A stretch of DNA of 64,000 bases, from the NCBI RefSeq assembly GCF_900220965.1, contig NZ_OBQC01000002.1:62001-126000 (forward strand). The letters run 5' to 3'. Below, piece after piece: positions 25,498-35,907 of the stretch (the stretch's first letter is position 1; each line of letters opens with the position of its first letter). The notes beneath the pieces are model-generated. The model did no database searches and was not told the DNA's origin. It saw only the letters and a program-made list of their open reading frames with translations. The position numbers and the translations under genes were made by a program. The DNA is from Ureibacillus acetophenoni. GTDB lineage: Bacteria; Bacillota; Bacilli; Bacillales_A; Planococcaceae.

Positions 25498-27644
25498 TAT
25501 TCAGACACTTCCTCGTAGCCTAAACGTTTATAAATTTCTTCAATAATTTTCATCGCAGAAATTGGAATTACGCTACCTGGTCCAAAAATTGCTACAGCAC
25601 CAGCTTCATAAAGGAATTCATAATCTTGTGCTGGGATGACTCCCCCTACAATGACAATAATGTCTTCACGTCCTAATTTTTTCAGTTCTTCTATTAATTC
25701 AGGTACTAATGTTTTATGTCCTGCAGCTAAAGAAGATACTCCTACACAATGAACATCATTTTCTACAGCCATAATTGCAGCTTCTTCTGGAGTCATGAAC
25801 AATGGTGAGATATCAACATCAAATCCTAAATCTGCATAACCAGTTGCTACAACTTTTGCACCGCGGTCATGCCCATCTTGACCCATTTTTGCAACTAAAA
25901 TACGTGGACGTCTTCCTTCATTTTCTAAAAATTCATTTGTCATTTGTTTTACTTCTGCAATTAATTCCTCGTCAGAGAAGTTAGATGAGTAAATTCCTGA
26001 AATTGAACGAATGATTGCTTTATGTCGGCCAGAAACTTTTTCAATAGCATCTGAAATTTCTCCTAAGGATGCGCGAGCTCTTGCAGCATCCACTGCCACT
26101 GCAAGCAAATTCTCTTCACCAGTTTCAGCAGCACGTGTTAAACGGGCTAAATGCTTTTGTACTTCTTCTTCATTTCTCTCAGCTTTCATTTTTTCAAGTC
26201 TTTCAATTTGTTTTTGTCTTACAATTGTATTATCGATATTAAGAATATCAATAGGTTCTTCTACATCAAGGCGGTATTTATTCACCCCGATAATTGTTTC
26301 TGTTTTCGAATCGATCTTTGCCTGACGTTTTGCAGCAGCTTCCTCTACTTTCATTTTTGGAAGTCCTGTTTCAATGGCTTTTGCCATGCCACCTAATTCT
26401 TCAATTTCATCAATTAAATCCCATGCTTTTTCAGTCAGTTCTTCTGTTAATTTTTCTACGTAATATGACCCACCCCAGGGATCAATCACTTTCGTCATTC
26501 CTGTTTCTTCTTGTAGGAACAATTGTGTGTTACGAGCAATACGAGCAGAGAAATCTGTAGGTAATGCAATCGCTTCATCTAATGCATTTGTATGAAGTGA
26601 TTGAGTGTGCCCCATGCTAGCCGCATTAGCTTCGATAAGCGTACGCGTAACATTATTAAACGGATCTTGTTCTGTCAAAGACCAACCAGAAGTTTGTGAG
26701 TGTGTACGTAATGCAAGTGATTTTGGATTTTTCGGATTAAATGTACTCATCATTTGAGCCCAAATTCTTCGTGCTGCACGCATCTTTGCAACTTCCATGT
26801 AGTAATTCATTCCAATACCCCAGAAGAATGATAACCTAGGTGCGAATGAATCAATATCGATTCCTGCTTTAAGACCAGTACGAACATACTCTAATCCGTC
26901 TGCAAGTGTATATGCTAATTCAATATCCGCTGTCGCTCCTGCTTCTTGAATATGATAGCCAGAAATCGAAATGGAATTGAATTTAGGCATAAATTTACTT
27001 GTAAATTCAAATATATCTGCAATGATTTTCATTGACATAGCCGGTGGATAAATATATGTGTTCCTTACCATATATTCTTTTAAAATGTCATTTTGAATTG
27101 TACCTGCAAGTTTTTCTGGTGTTACACCTTGCTCTTCAGCAGCTACAATATAGAATGCCATAATTGGTAATACAGCACCGTTCATCGTCATTGATACTGA
27201 CATTTGATCGAGTGGGATTCCATCGAACAATATTTTCATATCTTCAATTGAATCAATGGCAACCCCTGCTTTACCTACATCTCCTTTTACGCGAGGGTGA
27301 TCAGAATCATAGCCGCGGTGAGTCGCTAAGTCAAAGGCAACTGACAACCCTTTTTGCCCCATTGCTAAATTCCGACGGTAAAATGCATTCGATTCTTCTG
27401 CAGTAGAAAACCCTGCATATTGACGAACAGTCCAAGGGCGTGCTACATACATCGTTGGATATGGACCCCGCGTATTTGGAGCAATACCAGCACTATCGTT
27501 TAAATGTTTTGCGTCTTGAACATCTTCTTTTACATAAAGATCTTTTACTTCAATACCTTCATTCGTTAAAAATGAGTTTGAAGATGTTAAATTTTCATCA
27601 ATTAAAACTTGCTCAATATTTACTGCCTTGAAATTTGCACTCAT
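25497..27644 (-). CDS. mutB: Methylmalonyl-CoA mutase large (catalytic) subunit
   Basis: Adenosylcobalamin-dependent isomerase converting (R)-methylmalonyl-CoA to succinyl-CoA. The 715-residue protein has the substrate barrel ([48 protein letters not shown]) and a C-terminal B12 domain. That domain holds the cobalt-ligand motif D-G-H-D-R-G in [16 protein letters not shown], near residue 600. It overlaps mutA by four bases and meaB by one, giving a tight mutA-mutB-meaB operon. Confidence 0.95.
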   Translation of the reverse strand: MSANFKAVNIEQVLIDENLTSSNSFLTNEGIEVKDLYVKEDVQDAKHLNDSAGIAPNTRGPYPTMYVARPWTVRQYAGFSTAEESNAFYRRNLAMGQKGLSVAFDLATHRGYDSDHPRVKGDVGKAGVAIDSIEDMKILFDGIPLDQMSVSMTMNGAVLPIMAFYIVAAEEQGVTPEKLAGTIQNDILKEYMVRNTYIYPPAMSMKIIADIFEFTSKFMPKFNSISISGYHIQEAGATADIELAYTLADGLEYVRTGLKAGIDIDSFAPRLSFFWGIGMNYYMEVAKMRAARRIWAQMMSTFNPKNPKSLALRTHSQTSGWSLTEQDPFNNVTRTLIEANAASMGHTQSLHTNALDEAIALPTDFSARIARNTQLFLQEETGMTKVIDPWGGSYYVEKLTEELTEKAWDLIDEIEELGGMAKAIETGLPKMKVEEAAAKRQAKIDSKTETIIGVNKYRLDVEEPIDILNIDNTIVRQKQIERLEKMKAERNEEEVQKHLARLTRAAETGEENLLAVAVDAARARASLGEISDAIEKVSGRHKAIIRSISGIYSSNFSDEELIAEVKQMTNEFLENEGRRPRILVAKMGQDGHDRGAKVVATGYADLGFDVDISPLFMTPEEAAIMAVENDVHCVGVSSLAAGHKTLVPELIEELKKLGREDIIVIVGGVIPAQDYEFLYEAGAVAIFGPGSVIPISAMKIIEEIYKRLGYEEVSE

Positions 27645-29338
27645 GCTTGTACCCCCCTCAAACTAAGAGCTACTGAATTCAGTTTTTCAATAATGTTTTG
27701 ACCAGCATAAATAAAACCGTTTAACCCATTTGCTAACCATTTTTCTTCTTCATCTTTAAAGCGCCCAGCTACATCAAGTAATAACTTTTGTGGCTTATTA
27801 GCTAATAGTTCTGGTACAATCGCTTTTGTATCTTCATCTGTTGTTGCAATAACAACATAATCATATTTACTATTAGTTAGCCATTCTTTAGCAGCTTCTA
27901 TCGATTTTAATTCACCTGATTGCTCACTAATTATCCCTGCAGTTGATAACAATCCTGAAACAAAGTCTGCACGAGCTTTAAAATTTTTAAGTTCGCCATA
28001 TGTTAAAATAGCCACTTTTGGTTGAATTGACTGGTAAGTTGCCCGTAATTCCTCAAATGGTATTGCAAAACGTTTTACCTTCTCAAATAGGGGGTTTGTA
28101 TCATTTGATAGCTCATCCACTGGATTAGCATAAATATTTGTTCCTATTAGCGATTGTTTTCTAGTTGCTAAAGCATTCTGTCTAATTGTATTCACTTCTT
28201 CTAAATATTTAGCAAGTTTTCCATTTTGAATAAATGAATCAATTCCGCCATCTTCTTCTATTTCTAAAAATAGCTCCCAAGCCTTTTCAACATATTCTGC
28301 CGTTAAAGTTTCGATGAAATACGAACCACCCGATGGATCGATTACGTTTTGAACAAGAGACTCTTCTTTCAATACTAGAACGACATTTCGGGCAATTCGG
28401 ATAGATTGATCTGTTGGATTAGTTAGTACATCGTGAGGATGGACAGTAATTAAATCAGCACCACCTATGAGTGCTGAAAATGCTTCGTTTCCTCCACGCA
28501 GTAAATTTACATAAAGATCCAAGTTCGAGTAACTTCTTAATGATGTTTCCACAACAATCGGTAATGGAATTGTTTCAGAAATTCCATATGCAGATGAAAA
28601 TGCCTTCCACAAAACTTTAATAGCTCGTAACTTCGCTATTTCTGAGAAAAATTGTGTATCAATTGCAAAGTTAACAAAAAATTTGTTAGCGAACGACTCA
28701 AAATTATTTTCACCAATATATTTGCGTGCAATTGCTAAAGTTAACGCTAACTCTTGAACTGCATTTGCACCTTCATAGTGAAATGGAATAGTATTCGCAC
28801 AAAAAGTGCGCACATTTGGATAACTATTTAGATTGATTGGTTCTTCTGAAATGATATATCCTTTTACATATTCACGTTTTTTTTCTTCAATTCTATCAAA
28901 TAATCTTAACAGATTATCAGATGAATCTTGAACAATAAGTTTAAATTCATTGTTTGAAATGATATCAGCAAGTCTATTTAATGAATTTTCAGACCATTTA
29001 AAAGAAAAACGACTATCGATTGTTAATACAGAATTCCCTCGCTCTAAGCTATCTGTTAAATTAGCAAAAAATTCTTCTTCAGTATTTCCGAAAATTTGTT
29101 GAGCACAAGAGAAACCCTCTGATGCTTTTACCTTTCGAACAGTCGTGATTTGTTTTTCTAAATGTTCCCCTAGCTTGTCTATTAATGTTTCTTGTGTGTA
29201 TAAAGGTTGAAGCGTAACTCCTTCTGTTGTTTTAGTGAAAAGAGATTCAAATGGTTTACCCTTCAGTGCATTTATTGCTTGTTCTTTCCATTGTTCATAA
29301 CTAACAGATTCAAATTGGATATCTTTCATTTTTGACAT
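27641..29338 (-). CDS. mutA: Methylmalonyl-CoA mutase small subunit
   Basis: Non-catalytic partner of MutB, 565 residues. It keeps the barrel architecture (for example [19 protein letters not shown] and [24 protein letters not shown] summarised as a region) and a degenerate C-terminal B12-like domain. The cobalt-ligand motif DxHxxG is absent, as is usual for the small chain. The ATG has only a distant GGGGGC ribosome site. It is the first gene of the mut operon and is separated from bkdB by a terminator. Confidence 0.92.
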   Translation of the reverse strand: MSKMKDIQFESVSYEQWKEQAINALKGKPFESLFTKTTEGVTLQPLYTQETLIDKLGEHLEKQITTVRKVKASEGFSCAQQIFGNTEEEFFANLTDSLERGNSVLTIDSRFSFKWSENSLNRLADIISNNEFKLIVQDSSDNLLRLFDRIEEKKREYVKGYIISEEPINLNSYPNVRTFCANTIPFHYEGANAVQELALTLAIARKYIGENNFESFANKFFVNFAIDTQFFSEIAKLRAIKVLWKAFSSAYGISETIPLPIVVETSLRSYSNLDLYVNLLRGGNEAFSALIGGADLITVHPHDVLTNPTDQSIRIARNVVLVLKEESLVQNVIDPSGGSYFIETLTAEYVEKAWELFLEIEEDGGIDSFIQNGKLAKYLEEVNTIRQNALATRKQSLIGTNIYANPVDELSNDTNPLFEKVKRFAIPFEELRATYQSIQPKVAILTYGELKNFKARADFVSGLLSTAGIISEQSGELKSIEAAKEWLTNSKYDYVVIATTDEDTKAIVPELLANKPQKLLLDVAGRFKDEEEKWLANGLNGFIYAGQNIIEKLNSVALSLRGVQA

Positions 29339-29419
29339 ACTTTCGCTAAATAGCTGCCCCCTTTATGATGTCTTAATAATATTTTACAATAGAAAGACTT
29401 TCCATTAAAGTATAAAAAA

Positions 29420-29450
29420 ATAATGGAAGCCTATAATTAATGGCTTCCAC
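29420..29450 (-). terminator. Terminator of the bkd operon
   Basis: Arms TGGAAGCC and GGCTTCCA around a ten-base loop, followed on the minus strand by TTATTTTTTTATA. It divides the bkd genes from mutA. Confidence 0.85.
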
Positions 29451-29460
29451 TACAATATTT

Positions 29461-30753
29461 TTAATATATAGACATATTACTAGCATCCGTACTTTCTAGA
29501 ATTGATTTAACTCGATTTAAAAATCTTCCAGCTACTAAACCATCTAGTACTCGATGATCAATAGATAAACATAAATTTACCATATCTCTAGCAGCAAACA
29601 TTCCACCATTCAAAATGACTGGTTTTTTCACAATCGATTCAACTTGTAAAATTGCAGCTTGTGGATAATTAATAATTCCCATAGATTGTACAGAACCGAA
29701 GGAACCTGTATTATTTACCGTAAATGTTCCACCTTCGATATGTTCTGAACGTAACTTACCTGCTCTAACAATTTTGGATAATTCATTAATTTCCTTTGCA
29801 ATTCCTTTAATAGACTTGTCATCTGCGTTCTTTATAACCGGCACAAAAAGAGAGTCTTCTGTTGCAACTGCAATAGATACATTAATTGCTTTTTTCTGAA
29901 TAATTTTATCCCCGGCCCATACTGAGTTCATGATTGGGTATTCTTTCAAAGCAATAGCAACGGCCTTAATGAAGAATGCAAAATATGTTAAATTAAACCC
30001 TTCTTTTTCCTTAAACTCAGTTTTGATACTTTCACGATAATTAACTAAGTTAGTAACATCGACTTCCATCATCATCCAAGCATGGGGAATCTCCGTTTTA
30101 CTACGCACCATGTTATTAGCTATAGCTCTTCGAATTGATGTTACTGGAATTTCTATATCACCATGTGCTGTTACTTGAACAGGTTCAGTTTTTTGTTTGA
30201 CAGGCTCTACTTGAGAAACAGAAATTGATGTTTCTGAAGTTGATGTATTATTTGAATCATTTGAAACTAGTTGATCGACTCCACCTGATTCAATTAATTT
30301 TAATAAATCCTTACGCGTAATTCTTCCATCTAACCCAGAGCCATTCACTAAATCGAGGTTAATATTATGTTCCTGTGCAATTTTCAAAACCGCTGGAGAA
30401 TATCTTGCTTTTTTATTGGACACGTTCTTATTCTCTGGAGCTGATTTTTGAATTTCAGTTGTTTCCGGTTTAACAATTTCAACTGTTGTTTTAGACTTCT
30501 GTCCCGAACTATCTCCTACCTGTAATGTACACACAACAGTACCTACAGCTAAAGTTTCGCCTTCTTTTGCAATTAGTTCATGTACAACACCAGAAAAGGA
30601 TGAAGGAATTTCTGCGTTTACCTTATCTGTTACTACTTCAGCAAGGGGATCGTATTTGTTAACAACATCACCCGGTTTTACTAACCATTTTTCAATGGTA
30701 CCTTCTGTTACACTTTCACCTAACTGGGGCATTAATATATTTTCAATTGGCAT
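29461..30753 (-). CDS. bkdB: Branched-chain 2-oxoacid dehydrogenase E2 (dihydrolipoyl acyltransferase)
   Basis: Core acyltransferase of the branched-chain 2-oxoacid dehydrogenase complex, about 430 residues. One lipoyl domain carries the lipoylated Lys in VVTDKVNAEIPS near residue 44. A peripheral subunit-binding domain follows (RYSPAVLKIAQEH...GSGLDGRITRKD, about residues 115-155), joined by flexible Ser/Thr/Gln-rich linkers to the catalytic domain ending IDHRVLDGLVAGRFL. I prefer the ATG at 30753, six bases after GGAGGT, to the adjoining GTG. Confidence 0.94.
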   Translation of the reverse strand: MPIENILMPQLGESVTEGTIEKWLVKPGDVVNKYDPLAEVVTDKVNAEIPSSFSGVVHELIAKEGETLAVGTVVCTLQVGDSSGQKSKTTVEIVKPETTEIQKSAPENKNVSNKKARYSPAVLKIAQEHNINLDLVNGSGLDGRITRKDLLKLIESGGVDQLVSNDSNNTSTSETSISVSQVEPVKQKTEPVQVTAHGDIEIPVTSIRRAIANNMVRSKTEIPHAWMMMEVDVTNLVNYRESIKTEFKEKEGFNLTYFAFFIKAVAIALKEYPIMNSVWAGDKIIQKKAINVSIAVATEDSLFVPVIKNADDKSIKGIAKEINELSKIVRAGKLRSEHIEGGTFTVNNTGSFGSVQSMGIINYPQAAILQVESIVKKPVILNGGMFAARDMVNLCLSIDHRVLDGLVAGRFLNRVKSILESTDASNMSIY

Positions 30754-30766
30754 CACTACACCTCCA

Positions 30767-31750
30767 TTAAAAAGCAGCTAATTCACGCATTGCCTGCTCA
30801 ATTTTTTCAGGATTTATCATAAAGAATTTTTCCATAGTTGGTGAATAAGGCATTGCAGGAACATCTGGTCCAGCTAAACGTTTAATTGGCGCATCAAGTT
30901 CAAATAAACATTCCTCTGCAATGATGGCAGATACTTCACTCATAATACTGCCTTCTTTGTTATCCTCCGTAACTAATAGAACTTTACCTGTTTTACTTGC
31001 TGCTTCAACGATTGCCTCTTTATCCAGTGGATAAACCGTTCTTAAATCAAGAATGTGAGCTTCTATTCCATCAGCAGCGAGTCTTTCTGCAGCTTGCAAT
31101 GCAAAATGGACAGCTAAACCGTAAGTAATGACTGTAATATCATCACCTTCACGTTTTACATCAGCTTTCCCAATAGGCAATACATAATCATCAGTTGGTA
31201 CTTCACCTTTAATTAAACGGTAGGCACGCTTATGTTCGAAGAATAATACTGGGTCCTCATCGCGGATTGCTGCTTTTAGCAATCCTTTTGCTTCATAAGG
31301 AGTAGAAGGAATAACAATTTTTAATCCTGGTGTACCTGCAAATAGTGCTTCCACTGATTGAGAATGATATAATGCCCCATGTACTCCACCACCAAATGGA
31401 GCACGTATAACTAGTGGACAGTTCCAATCATTATTAGATCGATATCTAATTTTTGCAGCTTCTGAAACTATTTGGTTAACAGCAGGCATGATAAAGTCTG
31501 CAAATTGCATTTCTGCAATCGGCCTCATTCCTACCATTGCAGCACCAATCGCAACTCCTGCGATTGCACTTTCAGCTAACGGTGTGTCTAGAACTCGATA
31601 TTCACCAAATTGGTTATAAAGTCCTTGAGTTGCTTTAAACACTCCACCTTTTAGCCCTACATCTTCACCTAAAATAAAAACACTTTCGTCTCGTTCCATT
31701 TCTTCTTTCATTGCTAAATTAATAGCTTCTATAAAAGACAGTACAGCCAT
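30767..31750 (-). CDS. bkdAB: Branched-chain 2-oxoacid dehydrogenase E1 beta
   Basis: Beta chain of the thiamine-diphosphate decarboxylase of the complex, 327 residues. It has GEDVGLKGGVFKATQGL, the segment DTPLAESAIAGVAIGAAMVG, MQFADFIMPAVNQI, APFGGGVHGALYHSQSVEA and the transketolase C-terminal region LDLRTVYPLDKEAIVEA. The GALYHSQ segment with two His is typical of branched-chain rather than pyruvate enzymes. The start overlaps the bkdAA stop (TAATG). Confidence 0.94.
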   Translation of the reverse strand: MAVLSFIEAINLAMKEEMERDESVFILGEDVGLKGGVFKATQGLYNQFGEYRVLDTPLAESAIAGVAIGAAMVGMRPIAEMQFADFIMPAVNQIVSEAAKIRYRSNNDWNCPLVIRAPFGGGVHGALYHSQSVEALFAGTPGLKIVIPSTPYEAKGLLKAAIRDEDPVLFFEHKRAYRLIKGEVPTDDYVLPIGKADVKREGDDITVITYGLAVHFALQAAERLAADGIEAHILDLRTVYPLDKEAIVEAASKTGKVLLVTEDNKEGSIMSEVSAIIAEECLFELDAPIKRLAGPDVPAMPYSPTMEKFFMINPEKIEQAMRELAAF

Positions 31751-32760
31751 TATTCACCAGCCCCTTCCGCATAGACATGTTTAAGCGCATGTTCAGGTGG
31801 AGAGTAAGGAGCTTCTTCTGCATAATCTGTTGCTTCATTGACAACATTCATGACTCGTACATTCATTTCATTCAACAAATCGTCAGATGCAACTCCAGTA
31901 TCTTTCAAGTAATTTTCAAAACGATTTATAGGATCATTTGCTCTACCCTGAGCAATATCATCGGCTGAACGATATTGTCTGTCATCATCATCTGATGAGT
32001 GGGCTGTCAGTCGATAAGTAATCGCTTCTATAAGAGTTGGACCTTCTCCAGCTCTCGCCCGATCAGCAGCTTCTTTTACTGCTTGATAAACCGCTAAGGG
32101 GTTCATTCCATCAACAGTAACACCAGGCATACCATAGCCAATTGCTCGATCAGATACTTTTTCATTACCTAATTGTTTTTCAATTGGAACACTAATGGCA
32201 TACTTATTATTTTCAACCATCGTAATAACAGGTAATTTATGAACACCTGCAAAATTAAGCCCTTCATGAAAATCCCCCTGGTTAGTGGAACCTTCACCTA
32301 ATGTAACGAAAGATACATAGTCTTTGTTTTGCATTTTAGCTACTAGAGCTACACCTACCGCATGTGGTATCTGTGTTGCAACCGGAGATGATCCAGTTAA
32401 TATTCGATTTTTCTTCTGTCCAAAGTGACCAGGCATCTGACGACCACCTGAGTTTGGGTCTTCTGCTTTTGCAAAGGCAGATAGCATTAAATCTTTTGCT
32501 GTCATACCAAAATGTAATACAACTCCCATATCACGATAATACGGGGCAATATAATCTTTTGTTTTATCCAACGCGTAAGCGGCACCTACTTGCGCAGCTT
32601 CTTGACCCTGACAAGAGATAACAAAGGCTATTTTACCTGCACGATTTAATAGCCACATACGCTCATCAATTCTTCTTGCCATTAGCATAGTTTCATACAT
32701 ATTTAATACATCTTCGTCTGTTAACCCTAACTTTTTATGATGTAAATTCCCATTAGTCAA
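31750..32760 (-). CDS. bkdAA: Branched-chain 2-oxoacid dehydrogenase E1 alpha
   Basis: Alpha chain holding the thiamine diphosphate motif (GDG-type, seen as GEGSTNQGDFHEGLNFAGVHKLPVI...NN). Also visible are RRIDERMWLLNRAGK, SCQGQEAAQVGAAYAL and the phosphorylation-loop-like YRLTAHSSDDDDRQYR region. The frame also allows an ATG at 32769, but that codon abuts the AAAGGGG site. The TTG at 32760 has nine bases of spacing and is my choice (about 336 residues). It is coupled to bkdAB. Confidence 0.92.
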   Translation of the reverse strand: MTNGNLHHKKLGLTDEDVLNMYETMLMARRIDERMWLLNRAGKIAFVISCQGQEAAQVGAAYALDKTKDYIAPYYRDMGVVLHFGMTAKDLMLSAFAKAEDPNSGGRQMPGHFGQKKNRILTGSSPVATQIPHAVGVALVAKMQNKDYVSFVTLGEGSTNQGDFHEGLNFAGVHKLPVITMVENNKYAISVPIEKQLGNEKVSDRAIGYGMPGVTVDGMNPLAVYQAVKEAADRARAGEGPTLIEAITYRLTAHSSDDDDRQYRSADDIAQGRANDPINRFENYLKDTGVASDDLLNEMNVRVMNVVNEATDYAEEAPYSPPEHALKHVYAEGAGE

Positions 32761-32794
32761 ACAAATCATCCCCTTTCTATTAAATTAACCATGT

Positions 32795-34216
32795 TTAGTA
32801 ATGGATTGCCCTTCCATCAACACTTAAAGCTGCTTCCCCAATCACTTCACTTAATGTAGGATGCGGATGTATAGTTTCACCTATTTCCCATGGTGTTGCA
32901 TCTAATAACATTGCTAAAGATGCTTCGGAAATTAAATCCGTTACATGTGGACCAATCATATGAACTCCTAGTAAATCATTCGTATCTTGATCGGCAATTA
33001 TTTTTACGAACCCTTCCATATCTCCATAAACTAAAGCTTTACCAATCGCTTTAAATGGAAATCTTCCTACTTTGATGTTCATCCCTAGATTTTTTGCTTT
33101 TTCTTCAGTTATACCAATACTCGCTGCTTCTGGGTTTGAATAAATACATCTTGCAATATTTTCATAGCGAATATTTTTAATAGTTCCATTTACTATATGT
33201 TCTACAGCAGCGATTCCTTCATGTGAAGCAACATGTGCCAATTGTAATCCACCAATACAGTCACCTATTGCATAAATATGTTTTTCTTTCGTTTGGTACG
33301 CTTCATTTACTTTAATAAAGCTAGATTCTAACTCTATTTCAGTATTATCCAGACCAATATCAGAAATATTCCCTTTTCGACCTACGGATACTAACATTTT
33401 TTCTGCTTCAATTCGTTTTTCTTCATCATCAATTAAAATAGTAGCTTTTATATTCTTATCTGAAAGATTAAGTTTATCTGTTTGAAGGAATGCATTTGTA
33501 TAGATTTCAATTCCACGTTTTTTTAGCATTTTCGCCATTTCATTTGCGATATCACTATCTTCAGAAGGCAGTATTTGTTTACTAGTCTCAATAATCGTTA
33601 CTTTCACGCCAAAATCTGTAAGCATAGAAGCCCATTCTATACCAATTACTCCTCCACCAATAATGAGCATAGACTTTGGAAGTTCCGACATTTCCAGTGC
33701 GTGATCTGAGTTTAATACCTTTTTACCATCTGGTATTAGTCCTTCGAGATTTCTCGGGGTAGAACCAGTTGCTATTATAATATTTTTTGGAATGAGCATT
33801 TCATTTTCTTCGCCTTCTTTTTCAACAGAAATAGTTCCTGCCATAGGTGAAAAAATAGAAGGCCCTAGAATTCTTCCCGTTCCATAATAGACATCAATTT
33901 TCCCTTTTTTTATAAGGCCTTTCACTCCGTTATGGAGTTGCTCGACAATATTATTTTTTCTTTTTTGCACTGCATTAAAATTCACTCGAACTGCAGCTAC
34001 TTCGATTCCAAAATCACTTGCATTTTTTGATTGCTGGTATACTTCCGCGCTTCGGAGTAATGCTTTACTTGGAATACATCCCTTATGCAAGCAAGTACCT
34101 CCAAGTTTTTCTTTCTCAACAATAGCAGTGGACAAACCAAGCTGGCTTGCTCTTATCGCAGCTACATAGCCACCTGTTCCACCACCAAGAATGACTAAAT
34201 CATATTCACGAGACAT
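32795..34216 (-). CDS. lpdV: Dihydrolipoyl dehydrogenase (E3) of the bkd complex
   Basis: Flavoprotein that reoxidises the lipoyl groups of BkdB, 473 residues. The FAD motif is GGGTGGYVAAIRASQLG, the redox-active disulfide is in GGTCLHKGCIPSKALL, the NAD motif is GGGVIGIEWASML, and the C-terminal catalytic His-Glu pair is in HPHPTLSEVIGEA. Position within the bkd operon marks it as the branched-chain-specific E3 (LpdV). A hairpin lies between it and bcd upstream. Confidence 0.95.
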   Translation of the reverse strand: MSREYDLVILGGGTGGYVAAIRASQLGLSTAIVEKEKLGGTCLHKGCIPSKALLRSAEVYQQSKNASDFGIEVAAVRVNFNAVQKRKNNIVEQLHNGVKGLIKKGKIDVYYGTGRILGPSIFSPMAGTISVEKEGEENEMLIPKNIIIATGSTPRNLEGLIPDGKKVLNSDHALEMSELPKSMLIIGGGVIGIEWASMLTDFGVKVTIIETSKQILPSEDSDIANEMAKMLKKRGIEIYTNAFLQTDKLNLSDKNIKATILIDDEEKRIEAEKMLVSVGRKGNISDIGLDNTEIELESSFIKVNEAYQTKEKHIYAIGDCIGGLQLAHVASHEGIAAVEHIVNGTIKNIRYENIARCIYSNPEAASIGITEEKAKNLGMNIKVGRFPFKAIGKALVYGDMEGFVKIIADQDTNDLLGVHMIGPHVTDLISEASLAMLLDATPWEIGETIHPHPTLSEVIGEAALSVDGRAIHY

Positions 34217-34237
34217 AAAGAATCCCCCTTGAAAAAT

Positions 34238-34270
34238 TTGAGAATGAAGGCACCTCGGCTTCCATTCTCA
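34238..34270 (-). terminator. Attenuator-like hairpin between bcd and lpdV
   Basis: Arms GAGAATG-GAAG and CTTC-ATTCTC are followed on the minus strand by AAATTTTT, between the bcd stop and the lpdV ribosome site. It could reduce read-through from bcd into the bkd genes. Confidence 0.6.
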
Positions 34271-34278
34271 TATTTCGA

Positions 34279-35373
34279 CTATCTACCGTTCAGTATATTT
34301 TTTTCACTAGGTAAAAATTGCTTACGTGATTTTGCTATACGAGCAATTCGGTCTTCCGCTAATTTGTTTGCTGCTAAATAAGTTGGAATATTTTGTTCCT
34401 TTGAAATAGCGTAAATTTTCGAAAGACTATCATAAATCGTTTCTACACGTTTCATTGCACGTTCACGGTTATAACCATATAATTCATCAGCGACATTAAT
34501 TACTCCACCAGCATTGATAACATAATCTGGTGCATAAATAATTCCCATTTCGTGAAGTACATTTCCATGTCTAGATTCCTTTAACTGATTATTTGCGGAA
34601 CCTGCAATCACCTTAGCTTTTAGTTGTGGAATTGTTTCATCATTAATAATTGCCCCTAAAGCACATGGGGAAAATACTTCAACTTCTTGTGTGTAAATAT
34701 CATTTGGTTGGACTGCTTTCGCTCCAAAATCTTTTACAACACGTTCAACAGCCTTTTTATTTATATCAGTGACGATTAATTCTGCACCTTCTTGGTTTAG
34801 ATATTCGCATAATGAGTATGCTACATTTCCTAAACCTTGTACAGCAACTTTAATTCCTTTTAACGAATCAGATCCAAATGCTTCTTTAACAGATGCTTTC
34901 ATTCCTATATAAACACCATAAGCAGTTACAGGTGACGGATTTCCAGACGAGCCAAACGTTGGTGAAATGCCAGTTACATAATTCGTTTCTTCATGTATTA
35001 AGTCCATATCAGATTCTGTAGTACCAACATCCTCTGCAGTAATGTAACGTCCATTTAAACCTTGTATAAAACGACCTAAAGCTCTAAACATTTCTTCATT
35101 TTTGTCTTTCGAAGGATCACCAATAATAACCGTTTTTCCTCCACCAAGATTTAAACCAGCTGCGGCATTTTTGTAGGTCATCCCACGAGCTAAACGCAAT
35201 GCATCTTCCACTGCTTGATCTTCAGTTTCATATGGCCACATGCGAACCCCGCCTAGTGCAGGCCCTAATGTAGTATCATGTATAGCGATGATTGCTTTTA
35301 GACCTGATGTTCGATCTTGACAAAATACCAATTGCTCATAATCGTACTTTTCCATATACTTGAAAATTTCCAT
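34279..35373 (-). CDS. bcd: Leucine (branched-chain amino acid) dehydrogenase
   Basis: NAD-dependent oxidative deamination of Leu, Ile and Val to their 2-oxoacids, feeding the Bkd complex. The 364 residues show the substrate region [14 protein letters not shown], the catalytic Lys in [24 protein letters not shown] and the NAD-binding motif [11 protein letters not shown]. It is the promoter-proximal gene of the bcd-lpdV-bkdAA-bkdAB-bkdB operon, with a GGGGAGG ribosome site. A cre-like element sits just upstream. The ptb and buk genes that flank bcd in B. subtilis are absent. Confidence 0.94.
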   Translation of the reverse strand: MEIFKYMEKYDYEQLVFCQDRTSGLKAIIAIHDTTLGPALGGVRMWPYETEDQAVEDALRLARGMTYKNAAAGLNLGGGKTVIIGDPSKDKNEEMFRALGRFIQGLNGRYITAEDVGTTESDMDLIHEETNYVTGISPTFGSSGNPSPVTAYGVYIGMKASVKEAFGSDSLKGIKVAVQGLGNVAYSLCEYLNQEGAELIVTDINKKAVERVVKDFGAKAVQPNDIYTQEVEVFSPCALGAIINDETIPQLKAKVIAGSANNQLKESRHGNVLHEMGIIYAPDYVINAGGVINVADELYGYNRERAMKRVETIYDSLSKIYAISKEQNIPTYLAANKLAEDRIARIAKSRKQFLPSEKNILNGR

Positions 35374-35389
35374 TATTAAATCCTCCCCT

Positions 35390-35406
35390 TGCGAAAGCGC
35401 TTTCTT
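35390..35406. promoter_or_regulatory. CcpA cre-like site in the bcd leader
   Basis: The palindromic core GAAAGCGCTTTC (35393-35404) matches 12 of 14 positions of the strong cre form TGAAAGCGCTTTCA. It lies immediately upstream of the bcd ribosome site, a position expected to block transcription by roadblock. Confidence 0.6.
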
Positions 35407-35428
35407 TTAAAAAAGCATTTTTCTCTAT

Positions 35429-35443
35429 AATATTCAAAATAAT
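35429..35443. promoter_or_regulatory. Weak CodY-like box upstream of bcd
   Basis: AATATTCAAAATAAT matches the CodY consensus AATTTTCWGAAAATT at 11 of 15 positions, about 60 bases before the bcd start. With four mismatches it could easily be chance in AT-rich DNA. Confidence 0.25.
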
Positions 35444-35564
35444 TCTCGGTAAAATACCCTTATTTCTACAATACTTTTAAATCAATTATGAATCAAGATA
35501 TTAATTTCCAAATAATAATTTTCGTTCAATAGTATGAATTCCCTAGAAAGACAAATGTCGTTCC

Positions 35565-35592
35565 TTGACAATCATTTTCTCCATTGTAAAAT
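35565..35592 (+). promoter_or_regulatory. Sigma-A-type promoter of the DUF2627 gene
   Basis: A perfect TTGACA and a TAAAAT with 16 bases between them, about 27 bases before the start codon. Confidence 0.7.
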
Positions 35593-35618
35593 GAAGATAG
35601 TTGTAAGGAGGACTTTAT

Positions 35619-35861
35619 ATGGCTCGAATGGCAGCGTTTATCGTGTTATTAATACCTGCACTCATGGCTGGAGCCGGTATTAAATTTTTACGTGATACTT
35701 TATATGGCAAGTTAATCTCACCATTTCCATGGTTATGGTTACAATTTATAATTGGTATCGTTTTTTTAGTAATTGGTCTAGGTTTCTTTGCGGGATATTT
35801 ACTAAATCGAGATCGAAAAAATGGTCGGGTTGCCCCTAAATTTGAAAAGCAATCAAAATAA
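35619..35861 (+). CDS. DUF2627 membrane protein (YqzF-like)
   Basis: An 80-residue protein with two hydrophobic helices (about residues 3-22 and 40-64) and a basic C-terminal tail, placed at the edge of the bkd region as YqzF is in B. subtilis. Function is unknown. It has a strong promoter, a TAAGGAGG ribosome site and a bidirectional terminator, so it is a transcription unit of its own. Confidence 0.8.
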   Translation: MARMAAFIVLLIPALMAGAGIKFLRDTLYGKLISPFPWLWLQFIIGIVFLVIGLGFFAGYLLNRDRKNGRVAPKFEKQSK

Positions 35862-35862
35862 T

Positions 35863-35907
35863 AAAGAGACTCAAAAAGTCAACATTACTTTTTTGAGTCT
35901 CTTTTTT
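35863..35907. terminator. Bidirectional terminator, DUF2627 gene and GDPD gene
   Basis: Arms AAAGAGACTCAAAAA and TTTTTGAGTCTCTTT; the right arm overlaps the 3' end of the convergent GDPD gene. Confidence 0.85.

Noticed and set aside
25802-27631. Several long plus-strand ORFs opposite mutB
   Set aside because: They are antisense to a strongly conserved gene, have leucine/serine/phenylalanine-rich low-information sequences and lack ribosome sites.
29339-29460. Cobalamin riboswitch before mutA
   Set aside because: The leader is about 80 bases and contains only the bkdB terminator; no B12 box was found.
35374-35618. Sigma-54 (-24/-12) promoter for the bkd operon
   Set aside because: No GG-N10-GC pattern of the TGGCAC-N5-TTGCA type was found on the minus strand, and no bkdR is present.
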